This document shows, in pieces, positions 46,162 to 54,988 of a DNA stretch of 64,000 bases. The notes beneath the pieces are model-generated. The model made no database searches and was not told the origin of the DNA. It was given only the letters and a program-made list of their open reading frames with translations. This DNA comes from Antarcticibacterium flavum. GTDB lineage: Bacteria > Bacteroidota > Bacteroidia > Flavobacteriales > Flavobacteriaceae. Numbering within the stretch: the stretch's first letter is position 1; each line of letters begins with the position of its first letter. The DNA is taken from NCBI RefSeq assembly GCF_006159205.1, contig NZ_CP040812.1, positions 2,294,001 through 2,358,000 on the forward strand, read 5' to 3'. Position numbers and translations under genes: made by a program.

Positions 46162-47144
46162 TCTCCTTTTTTTATAGGCTTTTGACGGGATTTAAGGATA
46201 TCATCTGCTACGTTAACAAGAACGTCTATGTTTTTTTCCAGCCGCATATGATGTTCAAAAAAAATCACTTGGCCATTTAGCCGTGCTTTAATAAGGTAGT
46301 CCTTTCCTTTAAAAAAACTTTCTATCACGGTCGCTTTTGCTCCGCTGGAGGATGATAGTTTTAATTCATGTGGATAAAGCAGCACTTTCTTCCTGCTTTC
46401 TTCTGCAGGCCTTAACAATCTTATTTCAATTTCATTAATATCCCCAAAAAGGGATGCTACATATTTATTCGGCGGATTTTTGTACAATTCAGCAGGAGGG
46501 GCTTCTGCAAAGATCTTCCCATTTTTTAGCACCATCGTCCTGTCGGCAAACGAAAGTGCATCTGTGCTGTCGTGGGTGGCCGTAATACAGGTAATATCAT
46601 TCTCTTTTAAATAGGAATAAATCCTCCTGCGTAAATTGTTTTTTCTGAAATGATCAATATGGCTAAAGGGTTCATCAAGGAGCAGTATTTCCGGTTCACG
46701 GGCCAAAGCACGGGCAAGTGCTACCCTTTGTTGCTGGCCCCCACTAAGATGCTTCGCCTTAACTGCAGAGAGTTCACTCATCTCTACCACCTCCAGGAGC
46801 TCCTTTATCCTTTGATTCTTTTTGCGGGGATACATGTTGCTAAGGTATTTGCCTACATTATCTGCTACACTTAAAGGGAGCATAAGGTCAAAATCCTGAG
46901 CAAGATATTTTATAAAAGGTTCTCCCGGTACCAAATTGAAGTTAGGGCCCAGAAGTTCCTTCTCCTCCCAAAATATCCTTCCGGGGGTGTGATGTAAACC
47001 ATATATAAGCTGCAGTAAGGTGCTTTTGCCGCATCCGCTTTCTCCTATGATCGATAGCTGCTCTCCCTTTTCCAGCTTAAAATTAATATTGCGAAGAATG
47101 GGCTTTTTGTCGTAAGCAAAGGTGACATTTTTAAGCTTTAGCAT
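46158..47144 (-). CDS. ABC transporter ATP-binding protein, no permease nearby
   Basis: ATPase of 328 residues. The nucleotide-binding domain (about 1-235) has Walker A GESGCGKSTL, signature LSGGQQQRVALARALA, Walker B ILLLDEPFSH and switch His in ITATHDSTDA. The layout is that of importers of the Fe3+/polyamine/sulfate type, and the C-terminal ~90 residues (RPAEESRKKVLLYPHELKL onward) form an extra regulatory-like domain. No permease or binding protein gene lies next to it, so the partner is encoded elsewhere or the ATPase works with a non-transport protein. The ATG start agrees with family length. Confidence 0.9.
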   Translation of the reverse strand: MLKLKNVTFAYDKKPILRNINFKLEKGEQLSIIGESGCGKSTLLQLIYGLHHTPGRIFWEEKELLGPNFNLVPGEPFIKYLAQDFDLMLPLSVADNVGKYLSNMYPRKKNQRIKELLEVVEMSELSAVKAKHLSGGQQQRVALARALAREPEILLLDEPFSHIDHFRKNNLRRRIYSYLKENDITCITATHDSTDALSFADRTMVLKNGKIFAEAPPAELYKNPPNKYVASLFGDINEIEIRLLRPAEESRKKVLLYPHELKLSSSSGAKATVIESFFKGKDYLIKARLNGQVIFFEHHMRLEKNIDVLVNVADDILKSRQKPIKKGD

Positions 47145-47492
47145 AGATAAGGAAATGCGGTTTGGTAAAGTTACAAAGAAAAAAAGAGGGCGGACTTTTC
47201 TATGGGAAAATCTGAATAGTTATTCTTACCACGAATCAAATGTCTTTCAATTTCGGTAATTAAGAGGGTGAAAAAATTTAGCCACGAATGCACGAATGTT
47301 TTCTTTGGGTCGTTCCCTTAGAGATGAATATAAAAAGGTAGTATTTGTAAGGGAGAGTTTTTTTGGATTCCTATTGATCTACGGTTATGTTTTAATAAAT
47401 GCAATAAAAAATTATTCGTGCATTAGTGGCAGATATTAAGCCGCAAAAGCACAAATGTTTTTTAATTAATTTGATATCAGAATTATTCCAAC
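47145..47492. repeat. Intergenic region with ATTCGTGCATTAGTGGC-type repeats
   Basis: About 350 bp without a gene. GCCACGAATGCACGAATG at 47281-47298 and its inverted relative ATTCGTGCATTAGTGGC at 47414-47430 face each other about 115 bp apart; a further weaker copy (GCCGCAAAAGCACAAATGTTTT) follows at about 47440-47461. The same word occurs in the direct repeats at 26663-26679 and 26853-26869. The family is the common Bacteroidota intergenic word TTCGTGxATTxGTGGC; its function is unknown to me. A POP terminator follows. Confidence 0.65.
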
Positions 47493-47524
47493 AAAAAATC
47501 CCCCGGGGAGCCGGGGGATTTTTT
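47493..47524 (-). terminator. Perfect 14-bp terminator of the prolyl oligopeptidase gene
   Basis: AAAAAATCCCCCGG pairs with CCGGGGGATTTTTT around GGAG. T-runs on both strands make it bidirectional. Confidence 0.9.
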
Positions 47525-47542
47525 CAATGGAAAGAATTATTC

Positions 47543-49699
47543 TTATCCTTTGATCTTCTTGTTCGTATTCTCAGGTAATACTTCATAACCCATATTATAT
47601 AGAGTAAATGCAAAAATATCTGCATACTCATCTATGATCATTGAAGTAGGTTTTCCTGCCCCGTGTCCTGCTTTGGTTTCAATTCTAATAAGTGTAGGAT
47701 TTGTTCCTGCCTGTTTCTCCTGCAGTTCAGCTGCAAATTTGAAAGAATGTGCGGGTACCACCCGGTCATCGTGATCTCCGGTGGTAACCATTGTTGCAGG
47801 ATATTCCACTCCGGCTTTGACGTTGTGAACAGGAGAATAGCCTTTAAGATATTCGAACATTTCCGGGTTGTCCTCTGCAGTACCATAGTCATAAGCCCAT
47901 CCTGCACCTGCTGTGAAAGTATGATATCTAAGCATATCCATTACCCCTACTGCCGGCAATGCTACTTTCATAAGTTCAGGGCGCTGGGTCATTGTAGCTC
48001 CTACCAGAAGTCCACCGTTCGAACCTCCCCTTATGGCCAGGTATTCACTTGAGGTATAATTGTTATCAATCAAGTATTCTGCTGCAGCTATGAAGTCATC
48101 AAACACATTTTGCTTGTTAAGCTTTGTTCCTGCATCGTGCCAGGTCTTTCCATATTCTCCACCTCCACGTAAGTTTGGTACCGCATAAATACCTCCCTGT
48201 TCCATCCAGACTGCATTTGCCGTGCTGAATGAAGGAGTAAGACTAATGTTAAAACCACCATAGGCATACAGTAAAGTGGGATTCTTTCCGTTCAACTCGA
48301 TACCTTTTTTGTGAGTAATGATCATTGGAACTTTAGTGCCGTCTTTGGAAGTATAAAATACCTGGTTGCTTTCATAATCCTCCGGATTAAAGTCTATAGC
48401 CGGCTTGTTATAAAGATTAGAAGTTCCAGCCTCGATATCATATTTATAAATAGTCCCTGGTGTTACATAATTGGTAAAAGAATAGTATAAGTGATCGTCA
48501 TCCTTCTTTGCACCAAAGCCTCCTGCAGTTCCCACACCCGGTAATTCTATTTCTCTTACAAGCTCACCATTGTAGTCATATTGCTTAACTTGTGAAACAG
48601 CATCCACCATATATTTGGCAAAGATGTAACCGCCACCCGTAGAAGGGCTAAGTACATTTTCGGTTTCAGGTATAAGGTCTTTCCAGTTTTGAGGTGCAGG
48701 GTTTGCAGCGTCTACAGTTACCACCCTCATATTTGGGGCATCAAGATTTGTAACAAGGAATAATTTACTTCCTTCATTATCCATCACCCCGGTATCTGTA
48801 TCCTCATTGTCCAGAATAGTTACCAATTCTGGATTTTCCTTTGAGAGGTCCATCATAAAGAGCTTTCCTCCTGAAGTTGAATTCCTGGCAGAGATGAACA
48901 GGTAACGGTTATCTTCAGAAACACCACCACCTACGTAACGATGTTTTTGTTGCGGAGTATCGCCAAAGATCACTTTGTCCTCACTTTGAGCAGTGCCCAG
49001 TTTATGATAATACAAACGGTGCTGATCTGTCTTTGCTGAAAGTTCACTTCCTTCCGGCTTTTCATAGCTCGAGTAGTAAAAGCCTTCATTTCCCTTCCAT
49101 GAAATTCCGCTGAACTTTACATCTTTAATAGTGTCTTCTATAGCTTCTTTAGTTTCGGTATCAAGGATGATGATCTTTCTCCAGTCGCTTCCACCTTCAG
49201 AAATAGCATATGCTGCCCGCGTGCCATCTTCAGAAAAGCTTAGACCTGCAAGGGAGGTAGTTCCATCTTCACTAAATTTATTGGGGTCAAGAAACACCTC
49301 TGCCTCATCATTTTCTCCTTTTTTTCTATACACTACATACTGGTTTTGTAAACCGTCATTTTTGCTGAAATAAGTGTAATCTCCCTCCTTAAAGGGAGCT
49401 CCCAGTTTTTCGTAATTCCAAAGCCTGGTGAGGCGGTCATTAAGGTCTTTCCTGTAAGGGATGTTCTCGAGGTAATTAAAGGTTACTTCATTTTGCCTTT
49501 TAACCCAATCCCCTGTTTCCTCACTGCGGTCGTCTTCCAGCCAGCGATAAGGGTCCTTAACTTCTGTTCCAAAGTAATTGGTAACGGTATCTACTTTTTT
49601 TGTGTCGGGGTAATTCAAAGCCATTTTTTCTTTTTTGGAATCGTCGTCGCAGGAGAATAGGATCGCAACTGCAAAAATTCCGGGTATTATTTTTTTCAT
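47543..49699 (-). CDS. Prolyl oligopeptidase family serine peptidase (S9A), lipoprotein
   Basis: Serine peptidase of 718 residues that cuts short peptides after proline. A lipoprotein signal (AVAILFSC, Cys16) precedes the S9 N-terminal region ([18 protein letters not shown]), a seven-bladed propeller (about 90-440) and the alpha/beta hydrolase domain (about 450-718). The catalytic Ser is in [13 protein letters not shown], the Asp in [15 protein letters not shown] and the His in [23 protein letters not shown] is the oxyanion block. Export as a lipoprotein is usual in Bacteroidota. It is followed by a perfect terminator; on its upstream side a TATTTTTG box (49726-49733, minus) may drive it. Confidence 0.96.
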   Translation of the reverse strand: MKKIIPGIFAVAILFSCDDDSKKEKMALNYPDTKKVDTVTNYFGTEVKDPYRWLEDDRSEETGDWVKRQNEVTFNYLENIPYRKDLNDRLTRLWNYEKLGAPFKEGDYTYFSKNDGLQNQYVVYRKKGENDEAEVFLDPNKFSEDGTTSLAGLSFSEDGTRAAYAISEGGSDWRKIIILDTETKEAIEDTIKDVKFSGISWKGNEGFYYSSYEKPEGSELSAKTDQHRLYYHKLGTAQSEDKVIFGDTPQQKHRYVGGGVSEDNRYLFISARNSTSGGKLFMMDLSKENPELVTILDNEDTDTGVMDNEGSKLFLVTNLDAPNMRVVTVDAANPAPQNWKDLIPETENVLSPSTGGGYIFAKYMVDAVSQVKQYDYNGELVREIELPGVGTAGGFGAKKDDDHLYYSFTNYVTPGTIYKYDIEAGTSNLYNKPAIDFNPEDYESNQVFYTSKDGTKVPMIITHKKGIELNGKNPTLLYAYGGFNISLTPSFSTANAVWMEQGGIYAVPNLRGGGEYGKTWHDAGTKLNKQNVFDDFIAAAEYLIDNNYTSSEYLAIRGGSNGGLLVGATMTQRPELMKVALPAVGVMDMLRYHTFTAGAGWAYDYGTAEDNPEMFEYLKGYSPVHNVKAGVEYPATMVTTGDHDDRVVPAHSFKFAAELQEKQAGTNPTLIRIETKAGHGAGKPTSMIIDEYADIFAFTLYNMGYEVLPENTNKKIKG

Positions 49700-49725
49700 T
49701 ATTAGGGGTTTATAGGGTAATCGCC

Positions 49726-49733
49726 CAAAAATA
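49726..49733 (-). promoter_or_regulatory. TAnnTTTG -7 box of the prolyl oligopeptidase gene
   Basis: Minus-strand TATTTTTG, 26 bp before the start codon; no partner TTG at the normal distance. Confidence 0.35.
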
Positions 49734-49771
49734 GGGATTTTTTCCGCATTATTAGAATAGGTGTGAAATTA

Positions 49772-49798
49772 AAAAGGCCGCCTTTACAGGCAGCCTTT
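49772..49798 (-). terminator. Terminator of the metal-uptake operon
   Basis: Stem AAAGGC-x-GCC/GGC-x-GCCTTT with one mismatch and six-base loop; the minus strand continues TTTTTAATTT. It lies 23 bp past the DUF4625 stop codon. Confidence 0.75.
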
Positions 49799-49821
49799 AT
49801 AGATACTAAAATTGATGAAAT

Positions 49822-50325
49822 CTAGTGGTCGTGACCGTGATCGTGATCTTCGTCCCCGTGATCACCTTCAATGTGGATAGAAAGAAAGGCCTGCTCTTCA
49901 TTTCCAGAAGTATCGGTAACATACACCCCTAAATGATATATGCCTTCACTTATTGGTTCCCCGTTAAATGTAGTTGGAACATCAATATGTTGTTCTGCTT
50001 CAAAACTCCTTTGACCGGCAGGGATTTGGAATACCTGCTCAAAACTCCATGGGTTTAGATCATGGCTGCTTTTTAGCTGCGCATGGGTGTGATCATCAAA
50101 GTCATCATGTATCTCAATTTTATAAGAAGCCAGTTCTACATTATCTGAAAACAAGGCTTCAAAATGAATTTCTCCTCCCGGTGCAATTTCATCATCGTTA
50201 TGAGGTTCGATTATGGCAATTGTAGGCTTTTGAGTGTCTGGAGTAGCATCATCATCACTACTACAAGATGTGAATATTAAGGCTGCTACCAATAATGTTA
50301 GGATTGAATTTAATTTAATTTTCAT
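49822..50325 (-). CDS. DUF4625 lipoprotein with a histidine-rich tail
   Basis: Lipoprotein of 167 residues. I use the ATG at 50325, which gives the signal LVAALIFTSCSS; the frame reaches 50361. The body (about 28-150) is one Ig-like beta domain of the DUF4625 type (KPTIAIIEPHNDDEIAPGG, GIYHLGVYVTDTSGNEEQ), and the C-terminus is HGDEDHDHGHDH with further His/Asp in DDFDDHTHAQL. Such His/Asp tails bind zinc, copper or nickel in many proteins. It is the last gene of an operon with the TonB receptor and two small secreted proteins, so a surface metal-capture role is inferred. Confidence 0.82.
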   Translation of the reverse strand: MKIKLNSILTLLVAALIFTSCSSDDDATPDTQKPTIAIIEPHNDDEIAPGGEIHFEALFSDNVELASYKIEIHDDFDDHTHAQLKSSHDLNPWSFEQVFQIPAGQRSFEAEQHIDVPTTFNGEPISEGIYHLGVYVTDTSGNEEQAFLSIHIEGDHGDEDHDHGHDH

Positions 50326-50372
50326 TTTAATTACTTTTTTGTGTTTAATATAAATAGGCATTATTCTTTGGA

Positions 50373-50705
50373 CTAATCACTAAACAGTGGTGGGCCTCTA
50401 AGGGAATAATGAAAGGCTAATTCATTAATAAAACTAATAGAATAAAAATATTTTTCTTCTTCTTTATTTAATGGAACAGCCGGGATATCAAAAGGCTGAT
50501 CAAAATTTAAAAAGTATTTTAAGCTGTTGAATTGGTAATCACAAGTATGATAATCATAGGGCGGGCTGGCAAGCTCGTAAGACTCCCCTGTGGAATCCTG
50601 TGAGGAATGGGGGATGAGCAGGTAATGCATAGCATTTGCCGCCTGCGGGAAGAGAAATCCCGTAAGAAGAAAATATGCTATATATAAATTAAACCTGTTC
50701 ATCAT
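50373..50705 (-). CDS. Small secreted protein with conserved CD(Y/F)xF and SLRxPP motifs (copy B)
   Basis: Protein of 110 residues with an N-terminal signal (about 1-25, FLLTGFLFPQAANA). The mature part contains DYHTCDYQFNSL (about 53-64) and ends with YSLRGPPLFSD. Two features, CD(F/Y)xF(S/N)SL and SLR(A/G)PP, also occur in the same places in the protein at 53160-53477, so the two are distant paralogues flanking the TonB receptor. The start codon overlaps the receptor stop codon by four bases (ATGA), so translation is coupled. I do not recognise a named family; a Cys/His metal-handling accessory role is inferred from the context. Confidence 0.7.
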   Translation of the reverse strand: MMNRFNLYIAYFLLTGFLFPQAANAMHYLLIPHSSQDSTGESYELASPPYDYHTCDYQFNSLKYFLNFDQPFDIPAVPLNKEEEKYFYSISFINELAFHYSLRGPPLFSD

Positions 50706-53080
50706 TTATTTAAAGGGATCTTTATCATTAGCTGGATATTCCTTCCCATTTCAGGAATTTCCAATGCCCTGTAAAAATTCGTATGATTAAAATATTTGGT
50801 GTTAAAAAGATTGCTTACCTGGAGATTCAAACTGGCTTTAAATTTTCCTGCAGTAATACCTGTCCTTAATCCCGTTCCAAAGATCATGTAGCCGGGGGTG
50901 ATCTCTTCGGTTTGCGCGATCCTATCCTGCTCAAGGGCAAAAGTGGTATTTATGAAAAATTCTGTATTATTAAAAGTTTTTGAATTTTCCATAAATAAAT
51001 AACCTGCCTCTCCAAATCCATTCACCGGTGGGGAGAAAGGAAGTGGATAGTTCCTCGAGCGACTCGAGGTCACCTGCCGGTTATATAAATATTCAAAGAC
51101 GGCCAGGGTCCTTAATTTTTCAAAAAAGGTCTTCTCAATCTCCAGTTCTACTCCCGTCAAAACAGCCTCACTTTGAGTGAATTTATAGATTTGTCCAGAA
51201 TGTGGCAGTACAGAGAACACACCGCTGGGATTTAGAAATATATAGTTGTCAAAATAATAGAGATATGGGCTCACGGAAGCCTTAAAGCCATTATTTGAAT
51301 AATTTACCTTGGTATCTATAACATATCCCTTTTCAGGATCCAGGGTTGCATCCCCCTGTTCATGTCTAAAGGAGCCGTGATGAATACCATTGGCTCCCAG
51401 TTCAATGGCAGTGGGAAGGCGAAAACTAGTTCCCGCGTTTGCAGAAAAATCCCAATTACTGTTGATATTATACAAAAATCCACCCATAAGGTTGAAATTG
51501 GTAAAATCCCGGTTTATTTCCTCACTTCTTGTAGCATACCGGGCCGCGATAACTTCATTTTGACCCCGGTTCACCAGGTAGGAGAACAGGAGATCATCAT
51601 AATTTTCCTCTATTGCAATACTGCTGTAATCAAATCTCCCACCAATGTTTAATTTAATTTTATTGGATGCCTGGTATTCGTGGGTAAGGTAAATTCCTGT
51701 AGCAGCCCTGAAATACTGCGGAAGAAGGAAGTTATATCCCCCTATTGTATTATCCTGGATCTGGGTTTGTATACCAATGGCAGAGGTGTGGTTTGGGGAA
51801 AAATTATAGGTATACTTTGCCTGGACATCAAAAGTATTCAGGTTGAAATCCAGTTCGAGGTCGGGATTTGTTGCAGGTGGGGTTTGGCCTGCATAGTGGG
51901 TGTGAAACCTGCTCCATTCCTGCCTGTGATTATTTTGAAAACCTAAGATCACATCGAGGGAGGATTTATCAAAAAACCATTCATTTTTATTAATAAGCTT
52001 AAAATGATTAACCTGCTGGAAGGGTAGGTCTATATTCCTTTGGTCCCCGTCATCCTGCACCCTGTTAATTGAAGGTACCCCATGTGCACCGGGAAAGAAA
52101 CCACCTTTAAAAAAAACATTGCTAAGGCTTAAAGTACCTTTGTAGTTATGGTCTATAAAACCAATTTGCCCATACAGATCCACCTCTTTTCCTGCGGTAT
52201 TCTTGAGGCGCTGGTTATATACCGGTATATTAAAATTTAAATAAACAATATTATCTGTGGGTACAGAGTAATCACCAAATTCACTACCCGTAGCTTTTAT
52301 CTTATAAAAGAACTTATCCTTTTTGTAGGCGAGGTTGGTGGATGCTGCAACAGTGTTATTCACTGTCTTTCCCAGGGCGATCACTTCGCCGCTAAAACCT
52401 TCCATTGGAATACGGTCATTGATGATCTTTATTACCCCGGCAATGGCATCACTACCATGCTCAATAGCCCCCACTCCTTTTATAACCTCCAGGTTTTCTA
52501 CAGAAAAGGCATCTATCTCCAGTCCATGGTCTGCACCCCACTGCTGCCCCTCCTGTTTAATTCCGTTTTCACTTACCGCCACTCGATTAAATCCCAGTCC
52601 CCGGATAATAGGCTTGGATGTACCTGCACCAATTTCACTGGAATTGATCCCCGGCAACCTTTCGAGCGTCTTGGCAAGGGAGCCTGTGAACTGCTCCTGT
52701 ATATACGCCTGGGACACAACTTCCCTGTTCTCTGAGCTGCTTCTTCTCGCCGTGGAACTTAACACTACCTCTGTCAATGATGAGGTGTCCTCCTCCAGGC
52801 GAAGATTCATTTTTTTATCCTCATCCATAGTGATAAGGGTGTCTATAGATTTAAAACCTAAATAAGTAACCGTCATCCTGTATGTGCCTCGTGGTAAATT
52901 GGCAATCCTAAAATAACCTCCTGCATTGGTTAAGGTGAAACTGTTTTCTACGTGCACATGTGCCCCTTCCAATGGAGAATTCTGCGCGTCTCTTATTTCC
53001 CCTTCCAGGTCAAAATCCTGGGCTAGGCTCAGCGAAGGAATGGCTAAGAAAACTAAGAAAACAAAAAAGGTTTGCTTCAT
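50702..53080 (-). CDS. TonB-dependent receptor, probable metal-ion (ZnuD-like) transporter
   Basis: Outer membrane receptor of about 792 residues. I start at the ATG at 53080 (MKQTFFVFLVFLAIPSLSLAQ), which is a proper signal peptide; the frame is open to 53131. A carboxypeptidase-regulatory-like domain (about 22-100) precedes the plug (about 105-225, SLAKTLERLPGINSSEIG, IIRGLGFNRVAV, GADHGLEIDAFSVENLEVI and GVGAIEHGSDAIAGVI) and the barrel, which ends in a short aliphatic/basic tail (LMIKIPLNK). The GQQWGADHGLEID segment and His-rich extracellular pieces (NNHRQEWSRFHTHYAG, GIHHGSFRHEQGD) resemble receptors of the ZnuD type. The neighbouring His-rich lipoprotein and Cys-containing small proteins support a transition-metal role; the exact ion is not known. 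Confidence 0.88.
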   Translation of the reverse strand: MKQTFFVFLVFLAIPSLSLAQDFDLEGEIRDAQNSPLEGAHVHVENSFTLTNAGGYFRIANLPRGTYRMTVTYLGFKSIDTLITMDEDKKMNLRLEEDTSSLTEVVLSSTARRSSSENREVVSQAYIQEQFTGSLAKTLERLPGINSSEIGAGTSKPIIRGLGFNRVAVSENGIKQEGQQWGADHGLEIDAFSVENLEVIKGVGAIEHGSDAIAGVIKIINDRIPMEGFSGEVIALGKTVNNTVAASTNLAYKKDKFFYKIKATGSEFGDYSVPTDNIVYLNFNIPVYNQRLKNTAGKEVDLYGQIGFIDHNYKGTLSLSNVFFKGGFFPGAHGVPSINRVQDDGDQRNIDLPFQQVNHFKLINKNEWFFDKSSLDVILGFQNNHRQEWSRFHTHYAGQTPPATNPDLELDFNLNTFDVQAKYTYNFSPNHTSAIGIQTQIQDNTIGGYNFLLPQYFRAATGIYLTHEYQASNKIKLNIGGRFDYSSIAIEENYDDLLFSYLVNRGQNEVIAARYATRSEEINRDFTNFNLMGGFLYNINSNWDFSANAGTSFRLPTAIELGANGIHHGSFRHEQGDATLDPEKGYVIDTKVNYSNNGFKASVSPYLYYFDNYIFLNPSGVFSVLPHSGQIYKFTQSEAVLTGVELEIEKTFFEKLRTLAVFEYLYNRQVTSSRSRNYPLPFSPPVNGFGEAGYLFMENSKTFNNTEFFINTTFALEQDRIAQTEEITPGYMIFGTGLRTGITAGKFKASLNLQVSNLFNTKYFNHTNFYRALEIPEMGRNIQLMIKIPLNK

Positions 53081-53159
53081 ATTGCAGTAATTAAATAAAA
53101 GGTGGAAACTCTTTGTTCTTGCTTTAAACAAGAGAGTGGAATTCTTTTAGGTAGCCAAA

Positions 53160-53477
53160 TTAGGCTATTACTGCAGGGGGTGCCCGTAAGGAAAACAGGT
53201 TTTGTGGTAAAGTATATACGTTCGCCTTAACCGGCAAATTATGTACAAATTCCTTAAAGGGAATAAAGGTGTCGAAATTATTATATCCCGGGATGTCTAA
53301 AGAAGAAAAATGAAAATCACAAAGGTCACAGTCAACAGTAACAGGAATCACTTTTGCCTCCTGAACATTATCGTTTGTAGAAAGATCATGACCCAGCGCA
53401 TGCAACGAGGGCAACAGCGTCGCTGCAATCATTATAAGGCCTAAAAGACCGCTTATATGGGCGCTTAATAATTTCAT
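53160..53477 (-). CDS. Small secreted protein with CD(Y/F)xF and SLRxPP motifs (copy A)
   Basis: Protein of about 105 residues starting at the ATG at 53477 (a TTG at 53486 is also in frame but unlikely). A signal peptide (LLGLIMIAATLLPSLHA) is followed by a His (HALGHDL), then DCDLCDFHFSSL (about 49-60, with two cysteines) and a C-terminus with FSLRAPPAVIA. It is the first gene of the metal-uptake operon, 80 bp upstream of the receptor start. The CxxC pair and the His are absent or changed in copy B, which keeps only one Cys. No named family is recognised. Confidence 0.7.
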   Translation of the reverse strand: MKLLSAHISGLLGLIMIAATLLPSLHALGHDLSTNDNVQEAKVIPVTVDCDLCDFHFSSLDIPGYNNFDTFIPFKEFVHNLPVKANVYTLPQNLFSLRAPPAVIA

Positions 53478-53483
53478 TAATGG

Positions 53484-53513
53484 CAAAAATAGGGAACAAG
53501 CTTACATTTCCAA
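53484..53513 (-). promoter_or_regulatory. Promoter of the metal-uptake operon, giving an almost leaderless message
   Basis: On the minus strand TTG (53511-53513), a 19-base spacer and TATTTTTG (53484-53491) match the full consensus. Only six bases lie between the box and the ATG at 53477, so transcription must begin at or next to the start codon. The box overlaps the T-run of the asd terminator. Confidence 0.65.
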
Positions 53514-53526
53514 GTCCCGTTCCCTA
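53490..53526 (-). terminator. Hairpin behind asd that overlaps the next promoter
   Basis: TAGGGAAC (minus strand, 53519-53526) pairs perfectly with GTTCCCTA (53490-53497), with a 21-base loop, followed by TTTTTG. It lies 24 bp past the asd stop codon. The same bases could serve as a regulator-binding palindrome over the -33 box. Confidence 0.6.
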
Positions 53527-53550
53527 TATTTAACATCTGTGCAACAATAA

Positions 53551-54540
53551 TTACACCAAATTCTTACCTACCAGGTATTCTGTAATTTGGACAGCATTGG
53601 TGGCTGCGCCTTTTCGAAGATTATCTGCGACAATCCACATGTTGAGGCTGTTTGGTTGGGAATAGTCCCTTCTAATGCGGCCTACGAAAACATCATCCTT
53701 GCCTTCAGCATAAATTGGCATTGGATAGGTATTAACATCTGTATTGTCCTGTACTGTTACCCCGGGAAAGTCCTGGAGGATCCTGCGAACGTCATTTTCT
53801 TCAAAATCCCTTTCAAACTCTATGTTTACAGATTCGCTATGTCCACCTACAACCGGGATCCTGATAGCCGTGGCACTTACTTGTACACTGTCATCTCCAA
53901 GGATCTTTTTTGTCTCATTGGTGAGTTTCATTTCTTCTTTAGTGTATCCATTTTCTGTAAAAACATCACATTGGGGAATGGCATTCCTGTGGATAGGGTA
54001 AGGATAGGCCATTTCTCCTTTTTCCTGCCTGTACTCATTTTCGAGCTGCTGTACCGCCTTTACCCCGGTTCCGGTAATGGATTGATATGTGGAAACGACT
54101 ACCCTTTTAATCCTGTAGGTGTCGTGCAGGGGCTTTAGAGCCATAAGAAGTTGTATAGTGGAGCAGTTTGGATTTGCTATGATCTTGTCTTCTGAAGATA
54201 ACAAAGAGGCATTGATCTCCGGGATCACCAGCTTCTTTGAAGGATCCATTCTCCAGGCAGAAGAGTTATCCACCACTGTTGTTCCTGCTTCTGCAAATTT
54301 TGGGGCCCATTCGAGAGATGTCTCCCCTCCGGCTGAAAATAAAGCGATATCTGGTTTTAAGCTCACCGCTTCCTCCAGGCCAATTACCTTATAATTTTTT
54401 TTATTAAATGTGATCTCTGTGCCTATAGACCTTTCAGAAGCTACAGGGAATAATTCAGAAACAGGGAAATTCCTTTCCTCCAGTACCTGCAGGATAACTC
54501 TACCTACCATTCCCGTTGCTCCAACTACTGCTATTCTCAT
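53551..54540 (-). CDS. asd: Aspartate-semialdehyde dehydrogenase
   Basis: NADP-dependent enzyme of 329 residues for the lysine, threonine, methionine and diaminopimelate branch. It has the nucleotide motif VVGATGMVGRVILQVL, the P-loop-like FSAGGETSLEW, the catalytic Cys in ANPNCSTIQLL, the substrate His region IRIPVVGGHSESVNIEF and the C-terminal GAATNAVQI. Length is canonical for the bacterial class. A TACATTTG box (minus, 54578-54585) stands 37 bp upstream. Confidence 0.97.
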   Translation of the reverse strand: MRIAVVGATGMVGRVILQVLEERNFPVSELFPVASERSIGTEITFNKKNYKVIGLEEAVSLKPDIALFSAGGETSLEWAPKFAEAGTTVVDNSSAWRMDPSKKLVIPEINASLLSSEDKIIANPNCSTIQLLMALKPLHDTYRIKRVVVSTYQSITGTGVKAVQQLENEYRQEKGEMAYPYPIHRNAIPQCDVFTENGYTKEEMKLTNETKKILGDDSVQVSATAIRIPVVGGHSESVNIEFERDFEENDVRRILQDFPGVTVQDNTDVNTYPMPIYAEGKDDVFVGRIRRDYSQPNSLNMWIVADNLRKGAATNAVQITEYLVGKNLV

Positions 54541-54577
54541 ATTATTTTATTTTTGCCCTTAAGGCTATATTTTTTTG

Positions 54578-54585
54578 CAAATGTA
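54578..54585 (-). promoter_or_regulatory. TAnnTTTG -7 box of asd
   Basis: Minus-strand TACATTTG, 37 bp before the start codon, without a well-placed TTG. Confidence 0.4.
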
Positions 54586-54676
54586 TTATACCAAAACTAT
54601 AATAATAGGCTTCTAAAAGCTAAATTTAAAGGGATGTCCATAATTGAACACCTTTGTTTTTTTTGTTAAAAAAAAG

Positions 54677-54697
54677 ACCCCCCGAAAATCGAGGGGT
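54677..54697 (-). terminator. Terminator of the mscL operon
   Basis: Stem ACCCC-x-CGA/TCG-x-GGGGT with an AAA loop; the minus strand continues with a long T-run. It lies 40 bp beyond the small membrane gene. Confidence 0.7.
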
Positions 54698-54736
54698 TTA
54701 GGGTTAAAACATGTAGTGTAGCGGTAAGCGTACTTC

Positions 54737-54988
54737 TTATTTATCAAGGTAAAGTTCCCTGAAATATTTTGCCCGCAGCCCGTGGGTTATGACCTTCCAC
54801 CTTTCCTGCTTATTTATTAAACCTTTATCAATTAATCTTTGCCCGTCCAGCCATGTCCTGTACAATAAAACATACAAGAGCAACAGAGAAATGGATAGCC
54901 ACGCCGGTAATAAACTCTTTTGAAATACGGCTGCCAAAAGCAGTAAAGGAAAGAATAGAGCTATATAATATATTGACAATTTCTTCAT
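54737..54988 (-). CDS. Small hypothetical membrane protein coupled to mscL
   Basis: Protein of 83 residues with two adjacent hydrophobic helices (about 5-22 and 27-45), then a soluble basic tail (TWLDGQRLIDKGLINKQERW and RAKYFRELYLDK). Its start codon overlaps the mscL stop codon by one base, so the two are translated together. I do not recognise a family. Partner or regulator of the channel is only a guess from coupling. Confidence 0.7.
   Translation of the reverse strand: MKKLSIYYIALFFPLLLLAAVFQKSLLPAWLSISLLLLYVLLYRTWLDGQRLIDKGLINKQERWKVITHGLRAKYFRELYLDK

Noticed and set aside
47281..47430. An insertion sequence with inverted ends
   Set aside because: There is no transposase frame inside and only about 150 bp; reported as a repeat instead.
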